A stretch of DNA of 46,942 nt, taken from JAYVSZ01 sp043774925 (GTDB lineage: Bacteria; Pseudomonadota; Gammaproteobacteria; Burkholderiales; Methylophilaceae). A model generated the notes under the pieces. The model was not told the DNA's origin. It did no database searches and saw nothing but the letters and a program-made list of their open reading frames with translations. The position numbers and the translations under genes are program-made. Positions 26,129 through 34,030 of this stretch are shown here, in pieces. Positions within the stretch are counted from its first letter, which is position 1. Every line of letters starts with the position of its first letter. Where the stretch lies: the NCBI GenBank assembly GCA_043774925.1, contig JAYVSZ010000050.1, forward strand, positions 1 to 46,942, in the 5' to 3' direction.

Positions 26129-27454
26129 TTAGATTTTTCGCCCAATTGGCTGATATTCTAAACCAGCTTTTTTCACGACTTTTGGGTCGTACATATTACG
26201 ACCATCGAAAATAATATTGGCTTTAAGCTTTTGTTTTAACAATGAAAAATCTGGATTTCTAAATTCTTTCCATTCCGTCACAATCACCAGCGCATCGGCG
26301 TTTTCCAGTGCTTGATTTTGCGTTTTGGCAAACTCCAAACCTTTGGTACTTTTGAAAATGCGCCTAGCTTCATCCGTCGCAACGGGGTCGTAAGCTGTTA
26401 CCGTCGCGCCCGCCGCCAATAAATCGGCAATCAACACACGGCTTGCGGCTTCGCGCATATCGTCGGTATTTGGCTTAAACGCTAAGCCCCACACGGCAAA
26501 ATGTTTACCCGCCAAATTTTCGCCAAAATGTTTTTTAATTTTTTTCGTAAGCACTTGTTTTTGCACGCCATTAGCTGCTTCAACCGCATTGAGCACTTTT
26601 AAATCATAACCGCCCGTATTGGCAGTTTGAATCAGCGCTTTCACATCCTTCGGAAAACAAGAACCACCGTAACCGCAACCTGCATAAAGAAAACCATAAC
26701 CAATACGCGGATCGGAGCCGATACCTTTACGCACAGATTCGATATCCGCGCCTAAAATTTCCGCCAAATTGGCTAGCTCGTTCATAAAACTAATGCGCGT
26801 AGCCAGCATGGCATTGGCGGCGTATTTGGTCAGCTCTGCCGAGCGCACATCCATAACGACTAAGCGTTCGTGATTACGCTGAAAAGGTGCATACAAGGCA
26901 TGCATGACCTCTTTGCTATACGCATCGTCAACGCCAATCACAATGCGGTCTGGCCGCATAAAATCTTCTACCGCCGCGCCCTCTTTCAAGAATTCTGGGT
27001 TAGAAACTACGCTAAATTTTGTGTCTACTTTACGCGCTTCGAGCTCTTCTGTAATAGCCGCTTTGACCTGGTCCGCAGTGCCAACGGGCACGGTGGATTT
27101 ATCCACCACGACTTTGTGCGAGGTCATATACTTGCCGATGTTGCGCGCGGCAGCCACCACATATTGCAAATCAGCTGAGCCATCTTCATCGGGCGGCGTG
27201 CCAACGGCGATAAACTGCACATCGCCAAACTCTACGGCCTGTTTGATGTCGGTCGTGAATTGCAATCTGCCTGCGGCGACGTTGCGCTGCACCATTTCTA
27301 GTAAGCCTGGTTCGTGAATAGGAATGCCGCCTTCTTGCAGAATTTTGATTTTGGCCGCATCCACATCCAAGCACAGCACGCTGTTGCCCACTTCTGCCAT
27401 GCAAGCGCCACTCACCAAGCCGACGTAACCTGTGCCGACGACGCTAATGTTCAT
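26129..27454 (-). CDS. ugd: UDP-glucose 6-dehydrogenase
   Basis: Ugd oxidises UDP-glucose to UDP-glucuronate with two NAD. The N-terminal Rossmann motif GTGYVGLVSGACMAE, the central SNPEFLKEGAAVEDFM, the catalytic cysteine in GCGYGGSCFPKDVKAL and the C-terminal WGLAFKPNTDDMREAAS are all present in 441 residues. Its ATG overlaps the stop of the LAB_N gene, and an epimerase gene follows, forming a UDP-hexuronate module. Confidence 0.96.
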   Translation of the reverse strand: MNISVVGTGYVGLVSGACMAEVGNSVLCLDVDAAKIKILQEGGIPIHEPGLLEMVQRNVAAGRLQFTTDIKQAVEFGDVQFIAVGTPPDEDGSADLQYVVAAARNIGKYMTSHKVVVDKSTVPVGTADQVKAAITEELEARKVDTKFSVVSNPEFLKEGAAVEDFMRPDRIVIGVDDAYSKEVMHALYAPFQRNHERLVVMDVRSAELTKYAANAMLATRISFMNELANLAEILGADIESVRKGIGSDPRIGYGFLYAGCGYGGSCFPKDVKALIQTANTGGYDLKVLNAVEAANGVQKQVLTKKIKKHFGENLAGKHFAVWGLAFKPNTDDMREAASRVLIADLLAAGATVTAYDPVATDEARRIFKSTKGLEFAKTQNQALENADALVIVTEWKEFRNPDFSLLKQKLKANIIFDGRNMYDPKVVKKAGLEYQPIGRKI

Positions 27455-27792
27455 ACTTTTCCCTTATTCGCACGCTTAATGAGCATCAGATTGCGTGTAT
27501 AGACAATGGTGCCAGGCAACTGACCGAGAATAATCACAGGATCAAGCTTGTGCAGGCCATAAGCCAACACAATGAGGCCGCCAGTCAAGCTTAAATACCA
27601 AAAACTCACGGGAATCAGGCTTTGTCCGTGGCGCTCGCTGTGTATCCATTGCACTATAAAGCGCATCATAAATAACAGCTGCCCAGCCAAGCCAATCGCT
27701 AGCCACAGAATGTCTTGCGTGGACATGCCAGAAGCGTAATGTTGTAGCGAATCTACAATATGTGAGAAAAAATAGCCGACTGAATGTTCCAT
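27451..27792 (-). CDS. Small membrane protein with lipid A biosynthesis N-terminal (LAB_N) domain
   Basis: The 113-residue protein has three predicted membrane helices and the LAB_N pattern (GLAGQLLFMMRFIVQWIHSE, then IPVSFWYLSLTGGL and GQLPGTIVYTRNL). LAB_N proteins are found next to polyprenyl-phosphate glycosyltransferases and are thought to act in lipid-linked sugar export or lipid A decoration; the exact role is unknown. I take the ATG at 27792, which overlaps the stop of the glycosyltransferase gene by one base (TAATG). Its own stop overlaps the ugd ATG. Confidence 0.88.
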   Translation of the reverse strand: MEHSVGYFFSHIVDSLQHYASGMSTQDILWLAIGLAGQLLFMMRFIVQWIHSERHGQSLIPVSFWYLSLTGGLIVLAYGLHKLDPVIILGQLPGTIVYTRNLMLIKRANKGKV

Positions 27793-28520
27793 TACTTTTC
27801 TTCGCTCGCCATGGGTAGTTTTGCGCGGCGTTGCAACCAAGCCACGCCGAATAAATCGACAATGCCGACCAGCAACCTATCAATCGTGCCGTAGTTAGAT
27901 TTGCCGTATTCGCGGTTACGATGACTGACAGGCACGGAGACAATTTTGCCGCCACGACGCTTGATGAGCGCGGGTAAAAAGCGGTGCATGTGGTCGAAAT
28001 AAGGTAAATCCAGAAAAGCAGCGCGGCTAAATAATTTAAGCCCACAGCCCGTATCTGGCGTGTCGTCGCGCAACATTTTTGAGCGCACGGTGTTGGCAAT
28101 AACGGACGACACGCGCTTAACCCACGTATCGCGGCGGCTGGCGCGGCGATTGCCGCCGACTAGCTCCACCCCTTCAATAAGCGCAGCAAGTAATTTCGGA
28201 ATGTCTGCGGGGTCGTTCTGACCGTCGCCATCCAGCGTGGCAACCCAATCGTATTTGGCAAATTTCACACCTGTGCGCACTGCCGTGCTTTGCCCACAGC
28301 TTTTTTCGTGATGAATGACGCGTAATTGCTTGTACTGCTTTTGCAGGTTTTTCAAGGTCGCGTAAGTCGCGTCCGTGCTGCCGTCATCCACATACACAAT
28401 TTCGTGTTCAATGGTTAGCACTGCGTCAATTTCCGCAATCAAATTCGCCACGTTATCTTGCTCGTTGCGCACGGGGACGACGACGGAAAGCTGCTTTGGT
28501 GCGACAAAATTAGACGTCAT
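27792..28520 (-). CDS. Family 2 glycosyltransferase, polyprenyl-phosphate type (DPM1/ArnC-like)
   Basis: The 242-residue enzyme has a GT-A fold (LSVVVPVRNEQDNV, IVYVDDGSTDATY, DGDGQNDPADIPKLL, DTGCGLKLFSRAAF) but lacks the two C-terminal membrane helices of ArnC/GtrB, like cytosolic DPM1-type enzymes. It probably loads a sugar onto undecaprenyl phosphate. With ugd and the 4-epimerase in the same operon, the donor may be UDP-galacturonate, which is inference. It starts 17 bases after the HAD phosphatase gene and is coupled to the LAB_N gene. Confidence 0.88.
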   Translation of the reverse strand: MTSNFVAPKQLSVVVPVRNEQDNVANLIAEIDAVLTIEHEIVYVDDGSTDATYATLKNLQKQYKQLRVIHHEKSCGQSTAVRTGVKFAKYDWVATLDGDGQNDPADIPKLLAALIEGVELVGGNRRASRRDTWVKRVSSVIANTVRSKMLRDDTPDTGCGLKLFSRAAFLDLPYFDHMHRFLPALIKRRGGKIVSVPVSHRNREYGKSNYGTIDRLLVGIVDLFGVAWLQRRAKLPMASEEK

Positions 28521-28537
28521 TCAGTTATCCAAATGTT

Positions 28538-29200
28538 TTAAAGTAATTGCGATATGGATTCTAAAGCAACCATATTATTTTTGGCACAATATTCTTGCCA
28601 ATCGCGCACTTCTGTCCAGCCGCTCATGAAGACAAAATCCAAGCCTGCCTTGGTTGCGGCTTGATGATCGTAGCGGCTATCGCCCACAAACAGCGCGGGG
28701 AACATGATTTTTTTGTTTGTAATTTCACGCGCCAACACAATATCTTTCGTGTCTGGTCCGCCAAAAATCCCCGCTTCAAACAGCGGCGTCAAATCACGTC
28801 GCAGGAAAATAGCTTTTAACCCAACCTGATCCCCGCCAGAAAGCAGCATCCATGCAGCTTGCGGGGTATGCGCCTTTAACTTATACAAGTCTGGTGCTAT
28901 CTCACATTGCATTAAAGTTTCATCTAAAATTTCGTCAAACGCATCCAAATATTGCTGTATAAGTGCTGGCGTATTGGCTTGTTTTACAATTTCCTTTAAG
29001 TAATACTCAATTTTTCCATTGCGTGGAAAACTGCCTTTAGCCACGTGATGGTTAACAAATGCTTGCGCTTGCGCATCCGTGCCGCCCATGCGTTTGGCCA
29101 CAGCAAAATAGGCATCAATTTTGGTTCTATTGCTATTTAAAATGACGCCATCGCAATCGAATACGATGGTTTTATATTGTTGAATATTTAACAAACTCAC
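28538..29200 (-). CDS. HAD-superfamily phosphatase (phosphoglycolate phosphatase-like)
   Basis: The nucleophile motif is in IVFDCDGVILNSN, motif II is MLLSGGDQ and motif III/IV is VGDSRYDHQAA, with a helical cap between. It is a subfamily I HAD phosphatase of about 220 residues with unknown substrate; it lacks the zinc loop of GmhB. The start is uncertain: GTG at 29200 or TTG at 29194, and there is no ATG. A terminator-like hairpin lies immediately upstream (29206-29228), so the promoter position is unclear. It leads the operon that continues with the polyprenyl-phosphate glycosyltransferase. Confidence 0.82.
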   Translation of the reverse strand: MSLLNIQQYKTIVFDCDGVILNSNRTKIDAYFAVAKRMGGTDAQAQAFVNHHVAKGSFPRNGKIEYYLKEIVKQANTPALIQQYLDAFDEILDETLMQCEIAPDLYKLKAHTPQAAWMLLSGGDQVGLKAIFLRRDLTPLFEAGIFGGPDTKDIVLAREITNKKIMFPALFVGDSRYDHQAATKAGLDFVFMSGWTEVRDWQEYCAKNNMVALESISQLL

Positions 29201-29205
29201 CCCAA

Positions 29206-29228
29206 TAAAAAAGGCTTGAACCAAGCCT
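29206..29228 (-). terminator. Rho-independent terminator downstream of eda
   Basis: On the minus strand AGGCTTG-GTT-CAAGCCT is followed by TTTTTTA. It lies about 150 bases beyond the eda stop and directly before the start of the HAD gene on the same strand. Confidence 0.75.
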
Positions 29229-29266
29229 GTATTATCAATTAAATCTCATTAAACCGTGCAGAAATA

Positions 29267-29371
29267 GTTTTTAGGTAGGCCAGCAAGGCGCACAGCACGC
29301 AGAAACCGGAATGTACACGAAGTACATGAGGATTTCGAGTACTGCGCAACACCGCTGGGCAAACAAAAAAC
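29267..29371. repeat. 105-bp imperfect palindrome between HAD gene and eda
   Basis: Two arms of about 39 bases (29278-29316 and 29322-29360) pair around ATGTAC-ACGAA-GTACAT, extended by a GTTTTT/AAAAAC pair at the outer ends. The sequence GTACATGAGGATTTCGAGTA within the right arm resembles a dispersed palindromic repeat I associate with several proteobacteria. No ORF is seen. Confidence 0.75.
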
Positions 29372-29374
29372 GAT

Positions 29375-30001
29375 TTATGCTGGTTTAATTGCAGAGGCTT
29401 CTTTGGCTAGTCTGGTAATATGCGCCCAATCTTTGCGCGCAACGGCATCGGCTGGCGTAAGCCATGTGCCGCCGCACACCACCACGTTTGGCAGACTTAA
29501 AAATTGTGGGGCAGAATCAACCGTTACGCCACCTGTCGGGCAGAATTTCACATCAGCAAATGGCCCTGCAAAGCCTTTGAGCAAGTTAATGCCGCCCACA
29601 GCAACGGCTGGGAAAAGCTTCAGAAAGTAGTAGTCATCGGCATTCGCCATCATAATTTCTGAGCCAGTAGAAATTCCTGGCAACAATGACAAGCCAATTT
29701 TACGTGCAAATTGGCCCAGTTCGCTGGTATAGCCGGGGCTCACGGCAAACTTGCAACCCACATCCAAGCTAGCTTGCGCGTCTTTTAGATTACGCACCGT
29801 GCCAGAACCCATAATCGCATCTGGCACATGCTTAGCGATTTGCTCCATGGCTTGCAATGCGCAAGATGAACGCAATGTGACTTCCAGCACGCGAATGCCG
29901 CCTTCTAGCAACGCTTCTGCCATTGGCACAGCGTCTTCTACTTTGTTGATAACAATGACTGGTATGACTGGGCCATAACTGGCTAAATCGATTGTGTTCA
30001 T
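29375..30001 (-). CDS. eda: 2-dehydro-3-deoxy-phosphogluconate (KDPG) aldolase
   Basis: Eda splits KDPG to pyruvate and glyceraldehyde 3-phosphate. The 208-residue TIM barrel has GGIRVLEVTLRS with the catalytic Glu, GSGTVRN, the Schiff-base lysine in YYFLKLFPA and KFCPTGGV. With edd upstream it completes the Entner-Doudoroff branch; in obligate methylotrophs this is the cleavage route of the ribulose monophosphate cycle. A 262-base repeat-filled gap separates it from edd. Confidence 0.96.
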   Translation of the reverse strand: MNTIDLASYGPVIPVIVINKVEDAVPMAEALLEGGIRVLEVTLRSSCALQAMEQIAKHVPDAIMGSGTVRNLKDAQASLDVGCKFAVSPGYTSELGQFARKIGLSLLPGISTGSEIMMANADDYYFLKLFPAVAVGGINLLKGFAGPFADVKFCPTGGVTVDSAPQFLSLPNVVVCGGTWLTPADAVARKDWAHITRLAKEASAIKPA

Positions 30002-30038
30002 ACTTCTCTCTATATGTTAATAAATTACTCGTATCCGC

Positions 30039-30074
30039 GTGGGTTCGCCGCTTTGCGGCTTAACCCACCCTACA
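30039..30074 (+). repeat. Short palindromic repeat upstream of eda
   Basis: GTGGGTT pairs with AACCCAC around an inner GCCGC/GCGGC stem, followed by CCTAC. The final CCCTAC is shared with the palindromic cores near 10 kb, so this is likely another member of that dispersed family. Confidence 0.7.
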
Positions 30075-30164
30075 AACTGGATTATTCGCTACGCTCAGAA
30101 TGACGATGATGAAAACTTTCAGGGGTGGTTTCAAAACGCATTTAGGCTAGGCATTTGCCACCGT

Positions 30165-30265
30165 AAATCTTGATAATTGTGCGAGAACGCGACGCGCGAG
30201 CGCAGACAGTACGCATTTGTACGACAAGCTCGCGCAACAAAGTTATCGCGCAATTTGCAAGATTT
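30165..30265. repeat. 101-bp imperfect palindrome covering the edd stop codon
   Basis: The outer arms AAATCTTG and CAAGATTT are exact, and much of the interior also pairs (AATTGTGCGA with TCGCGCAATT, GCGCGAGC with GCTCGCGC) around GTACG-CATTT-GTACG. The right arm includes the TAA of edd. It differs from the palindrome at 29267-29371. With 30039-30074 it fills most of the edd-eda gap. Confidence 0.75.
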
Positions 30266-32084
30266 AAAGCCAAGTGACTGCGCCTTCTTCGGCAGACAGT
30301 ACATTGCGTCGCATCCCGCCAAACAACTCGCGTCCAAATCCATGGGCATTGCTGGTACGCTTTGCGTCTGACAACTGCTCTACTACACGCTCTGCCCAAA
30401 CATCTTCATCTACCAGCACGTTAACCATACCCACCGTTGCGTTCAAGCGAACAATGTCGCCCGTGCGCACTTTGGCTAAAGCTCCACCTGCAGAAGCCTC
30501 AGGCGTTAAATGAATCGCTGCTGGAATTTTGCCAGATGCACCGCTCATACGACCATCGGTGACAATGGCCACTTTAAAACCTTTGTTTTGCAAAACAGCC
30601 AGTGGTGGCGTAAGTTTATGTAGTTCAGGCATGCCATTGGCCTTAGGTCCTTGAAAACGCACTACAGCCACAAAATCACGCTCCAACTCACCGCGGTCAA
30701 ATGCTTCCAATAGCTCTTCTTGCGCATCAAATACAATGGCTGGCGCCTCAATAATATGGCGATCTTCTGGCACGGCAGAAATTTTAATCACACTGCGACC
30801 TAAGTTACCTTTAAGCAAGCGCAATCCACCCGTTTCGCTAAATGGAAAAGCAGCCGTACGTACAATGGTTTCATCGCCACTTTCTTTAGGCAAATCTTTC
30901 CACACTAAAGTATTGTCATCTTCTTTTTTAACCGGCATTTTCCCATAATCACGCAAGCCGCCATAGGCAACTGTAAATACTTCTGGGTCCATATAACCGG
31001 CATCAATCAGCTCGCGAATGACGAAAGCTGGGCCACCAGCAGCCTGAAACTCATTCACATCGGCTTTGCCATTTGGGTACACGCTAGCCAACAAGGGCGT
31101 TGTTCGAGCAAGGTGATAGAAGTCTGTCCAATCAATAATAATGCCTGCAGCGCGCGCAATGGCAACCCAGTGAATCAAGTGATTGGTCGAGCCGCCTGTC
31201 GCCAACAAAGCTACCATCGCGTTGACAATGACGTGTTCATCTACCAATTTACCAATTGGTGTAAAGTGTAATTTTTTGGTGTTTTGTAAAACCATTTTGA
31301 CTGCTTCACGTGTAAGTAACTCACGCATACCATCTTGCGGGTGTATGAATGCCGCGCCTGGGACATGCAAACCCATGGCTTCAAGCAGCATTTGATTGCT
31401 ATTAGCAGTGCCGTAAAACGTGCAGGTTCCCGCACTATGATATGCAGCCGATTCTGACTCTAATAGCTCTTGACGACCCACCAAGCCTTGGGCGTATTTC
31501 TCACGCACTTTAGATTTAGCCGTATTATCCAAGCCCGTACTCATTGGCCCAGCTGGCACAAAGACACATGGCAAATGTCCAAACTTTAACGCGCCTATCA
31601 GCAAACCAGGGACTATTTTATCGCACACACCTAAAAGTAAAGCCGCATCGAAAACATCATGCGATAGGGCAATCGCGGTACTCATTGCGATTACATCGCG
31701 GCTAAACAAGCTTAGCTCCATGCCAGGATAGCCTTGCGTAATGCCATCGCACATCGCCGGCACGCCGCCTGCCACTTGCACAGTGGCGCCGTACTTGTGG
31801 GCTTCATCACGAATAATGTCTGGGTAATTTACATAAGGTTGATGCGCCGAAAGCATCTCGTTGTACGCCGTAACAATGCCGATATTAGGCGCTTTCTCCG
31901 CCACCACGCGTAACTTGTCATTCGCTGGCATCGCAGCAAATGCGTGCGCCACATTGGCACAACCTAATCGATCCGCACCTCTTTGGCGATTCACCATTTC
32001 ATCCAAGCGGTGTAAATAAGCCGTACGGGTTGGGCGACTAACCTCGACAATACGTTCGATGACTTCTATGTGGGATTGCTTCAT
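30264..32084 (-). CDS. edd: 6-phosphogluconate dehydratase
   Basis: Edd dehydrates 6-phosphogluconate to KDPG. This 606-residue IlvD/Edd family enzyme shows the iron-sulfur cysteine motifs (VAGGVPAMCDGITQGYPGME, LLGVCDKIVPGLL, AGTCTFYGTANSNQM) and the C-terminal VTDGRMSGASGKIPAAIHL. Length is normal for the family. It is transcribed away from the LpxL-type gene and followed by eda. Its stop codon lies inside a 101-bp palindrome. Confidence 0.96.
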   Translation of the reverse strand: MKQSHIEVIERIVEVSRPTRTAYLHRLDEMVNRQRGADRLGCANVAHAFAAMPANDKLRVVAEKAPNIGIVTAYNEMLSAHQPYVNYPDIIRDEAHKYGATVQVAGGVPAMCDGITQGYPGMELSLFSRDVIAMSTAIALSHDVFDAALLLGVCDKIVPGLLIGALKFGHLPCVFVPAGPMSTGLDNTAKSKVREKYAQGLVGRQELLESESAAYHSAGTCTFYGTANSNQMLLEAMGLHVPGAAFIHPQDGMRELLTREAVKMVLQNTKKLHFTPIGKLVDEHVIVNAMVALLATGGSTNHLIHWVAIARAAGIIIDWTDFYHLARTTPLLASVYPNGKADVNEFQAAGGPAFVIRELIDAGYMDPEVFTVAYGGLRDYGKMPVKKEDDNTLVWKDLPKESGDETIVRTAAFPFSETGGLRLLKGNLGRSVIKISAVPEDRHIIEAPAIVFDAQEELLEAFDRGELERDFVAVVRFQGPKANGMPELHKLTPPLAVLQNKGFKVAIVTDGRMSGASGKIPAAIHLTPEASAGGALAKVRTGDIVRLNATVGMVNVLVDEDVWAERVVEQLSDAKRTSNAHGFGRELFGGMRRNVLSAEEGAVTWL

Positions 32085-32187
32085 GAATTCGTTGCTCTAA
32101 TTAGAAACTGCATAAAAGATATTACTGCGTTCATAGATTATCGCTAAACTAAGGCCAATCGTCAAATTTAAGTCTTACCTACAAGCT

Positions 32188-32249
32188 CGTTCAATTGCAG
32201 CAAAAGCCACTTTTTTGGACTAGAGAACCCGCATAATTTCAATTGAACG
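32188..32249. promoter_or_regulatory. Inverted repeat in the edd / acyltransferase divergent region
   Basis: CGTTCAATTG (32188-32197) and CAATTGAACG (32240-32249) are exact 10-base inverted copies 42 bases apart in the 203-base region between divergent genes. They could be paired operator half-sites. They do not match the HexR consensus known for edd operons in other bacteria. Confidence 0.35.
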
Positions 32250-32287
32250 CAGCTAATTAGGTATTTTGGCGCTAAAATAAGCACTTC

Positions 32288-33163
32288 ATGCTCAATATTT
32301 TTTCCACTATTCTCGGCTTACTTCCTTTGCGCTGGGCGCAGACACTAGGTGCCGCCATTGCACAATTCATTCATTTGGTGCGGCCTAGTTATTACAAATT
32401 ACTGCGCGAAAATCTTAGCATTAGCGGCGTGTACTGTAATCAAACCGAATTTAATCACGGCGTTAAAACCAATATTGCTGAAACTGGTAAAGGTCTTTTT
32501 GAAACCTTAAAAATTTGGCAACTTACTGATAGTAAAGCAATTTCTCTGGTAAAAAACGTGCATGGCTGGTCTCATGTAGAAGAGGCACTTAACATGGGTA
32601 AAGGCATTATTTTTTTAACGCCGCATCAAGGCTGTTTCGAAATCACATCTATCTATTATGCAGCAAAACACCCGATTACCGTGCTCTATCGCCCGCCCAG
32701 ACAGCGCTGGCTGGCACCGCTTATTGAAAAAGGACGCAGTAAAGGCTTAGTCACACTCGCGCCAGCCACCACAGGCGGCGTAAGGTTGTTGATGCAAGCC
32801 TTGAAAAAAGGTAATGCTATTGGCATTTTACCCGACCAACTGCCCGCGGGTGGCGAAGGCGAATGGGCGAATTTTTTTGGCAAACCCGCTTACACCATGA
32901 CTTTAGCCAGTAAACTCGCAGAAAAAACTGGCGCGCAAGTATTGATGGCATTTGGTAAACGCTTGCCACATGGGCAAGGCTACGCGCTATATTTAACGCC
33001 GCTGGCCGCTGGCGCAATCACCACGCCCACCTTGCTTAATGCCGCTATTGAGCAGCAAATTAAACAATGTCCAGAACAGTATTTATGGCGATATAATCGC
33101 TATAAAACCAGCGAAAATGCGAGAGCCAAACTTGAACAACAGCAAAAGAACCAAGAGAGTTAG
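32288..33163 (+). CDS. LpxL/HtrB-family lysophospholipid (lipid A) acyltransferase
   Basis: The 291-residue protein is a late lipid A acyltransferase relative that moves an acyl chain onto lipid A at the inner membrane. An N-terminal hydrophobic helix precedes the catalytic H-x4-E in TPHQGCFE (His113, Glu118); further family blocks are VLYRPPR, GGVRLLMQALKKG, GILPDQLPAGGEGEWANFFG and the terminal YLWRYNRYK. Its TAG directly abuts the next ATG, so it leads an LPS operon. Confidence 0.92.
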   Translation: MLNIFSTILGLLPLRWAQTLGAAIAQFIHLVRPSYYKLLRENLSISGVYCNQTEFNHGVKTNIAETGKGLFETLKIWQLTDSKAISLVKNVHGWSHVEEALNMGKGIIFLTPHQGCFEITSIYYAAKHPITVLYRPPRQRWLAPLIEKGRSKGLVTLAPATTGGVRLLMQALKKGNAIGILPDQLPAGGEGEWANFFGKPAYTMTLASKLAEKTGAQVLMAFGKRLPHGQGYALYLTPLAAGAITTPTLLNAAIEQQIKQCPEQYLWRYNRYKTSENARAKLEQQQKNQES

Positions 33164-34030
33164 ATGAAAGTCAGCGGCTTTACCTTTATTCGCAACGGCA
33201 CCATGCTGGGCTACCCGTTTGTTGAAAGTATTCTTTCCGTGTTGCCCATTTGTGATGAGTTCGTCGTCGCCGTTGGCGATAGTGACGACGATACGCTAGC
33301 GCGTATTCAAGCGATTGATTCTGATAAGATTATTATTGTAGAAACACGCTGGAATGAAAGCATGCAAGACCGCGGCTTTGTTTATGCCCAGCAAAAAATG
33401 ATTGCGCATTACAATTGCTCTGGCGATTGGGCGTTTTATTTGGAAGGCGATGAAATCGTGCACGAAGACGATTTGCCGAAAATTCGTGCCTGCATGGCGC
33501 AATATTTAAATCAGCCCGAAGTTGAAGCTTTAGTGTTTGATTATTATCATTTTTTTGGTAGTCCTAACTGGCTGGCAACAAGCCCTGCTTGGTATCGCCG
33601 CGAGTGCCGCATTATCCGCAACACCATTCGCGTATTCGCGCCAGACGGTCTGTATTTTGTCGCCATGGATAAAAATAAAAAAGGCCGCTACCCAAAGGCC
33701 GCGCTGGTGAATGCGCCAATTTACCACTACGGTAATGCACGCAGCATTGCAACAATGCGCGAGAAGAACCAACGCATTGGCCGTTATTGGGGCAAAGATC
33801 ATCCTTTATTTAACGGCTACCAGATTGACCCGCAATCACTCACGCCGTTTACAGGCACGCACCCTGCAATCGTAAAAGACTGGGTTGCCAACGAAGCTGA
33901 GCAACACTTTACACCAGACTCCAATCATAAACTGACCAAACGCGAAATTAAACACCGCTGGATAATGAAACTAGAGCGTTTATTCCACTTTAAATTCACC
34001 AGCAGCAAGCACCACACATTAATAAAATGA
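33164..34030 (+). CDS. Family 2-like glycosyltransferase
   Basis: The 288-residue protein begins SGFTFIRNGTMLGYPFVESI, typical of GT2-like enzymes in LPS loci, with a metal-site-like GDSDDDT and YLEGDEIVHEDD. It has no membrane helices and probably acts on core or O-chain sugars in the cytoplasm. The exact sugar is unknown. It abuts the LpxL-type gene and overlaps the O-antigen ligase gene (ATGA). Confidence 0.85.
   Translation: MKVSGFTFIRNGTMLGYPFVESILSVLPICDEFVVAVGDSDDDTLARIQAIDSDKIIIVETRWNESMQDRGFVYAQQKMIAHYNCSGDWAFYLEGDEIVHEDDLPKIRACMAQYLNQPEVEALVFDYYHFFGSPNWLATSPAWYRRECRIIRNTIRVFAPDGLYFVAMDKNKKGRYPKAALVNAPIYHYGNARSIATMREKNQRIGRYWGKDHPLFNGYQIDPQSLTPFTGTHPAIVKDWVANEAEQHFTPDSNHKLTKREIKHRWIMKLERLFHFKFTSSKHHTLIK

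Noticed and set aside
27542..28099. Minus-strand frame of 185 codons overlapping the LAB_N and glycosyltransferase genes
   Set aside because: It is in a different frame of the same strand as two coupled, recognised genes and has no sensible protein pattern.
28538..29200. HAD phosphatase as GmhB
   Set aside because: It has a large helical cap and lacks the cysteine/histidine zinc loop of GmhB; it fits phosphoglycolate phosphatase-like enzymes better.
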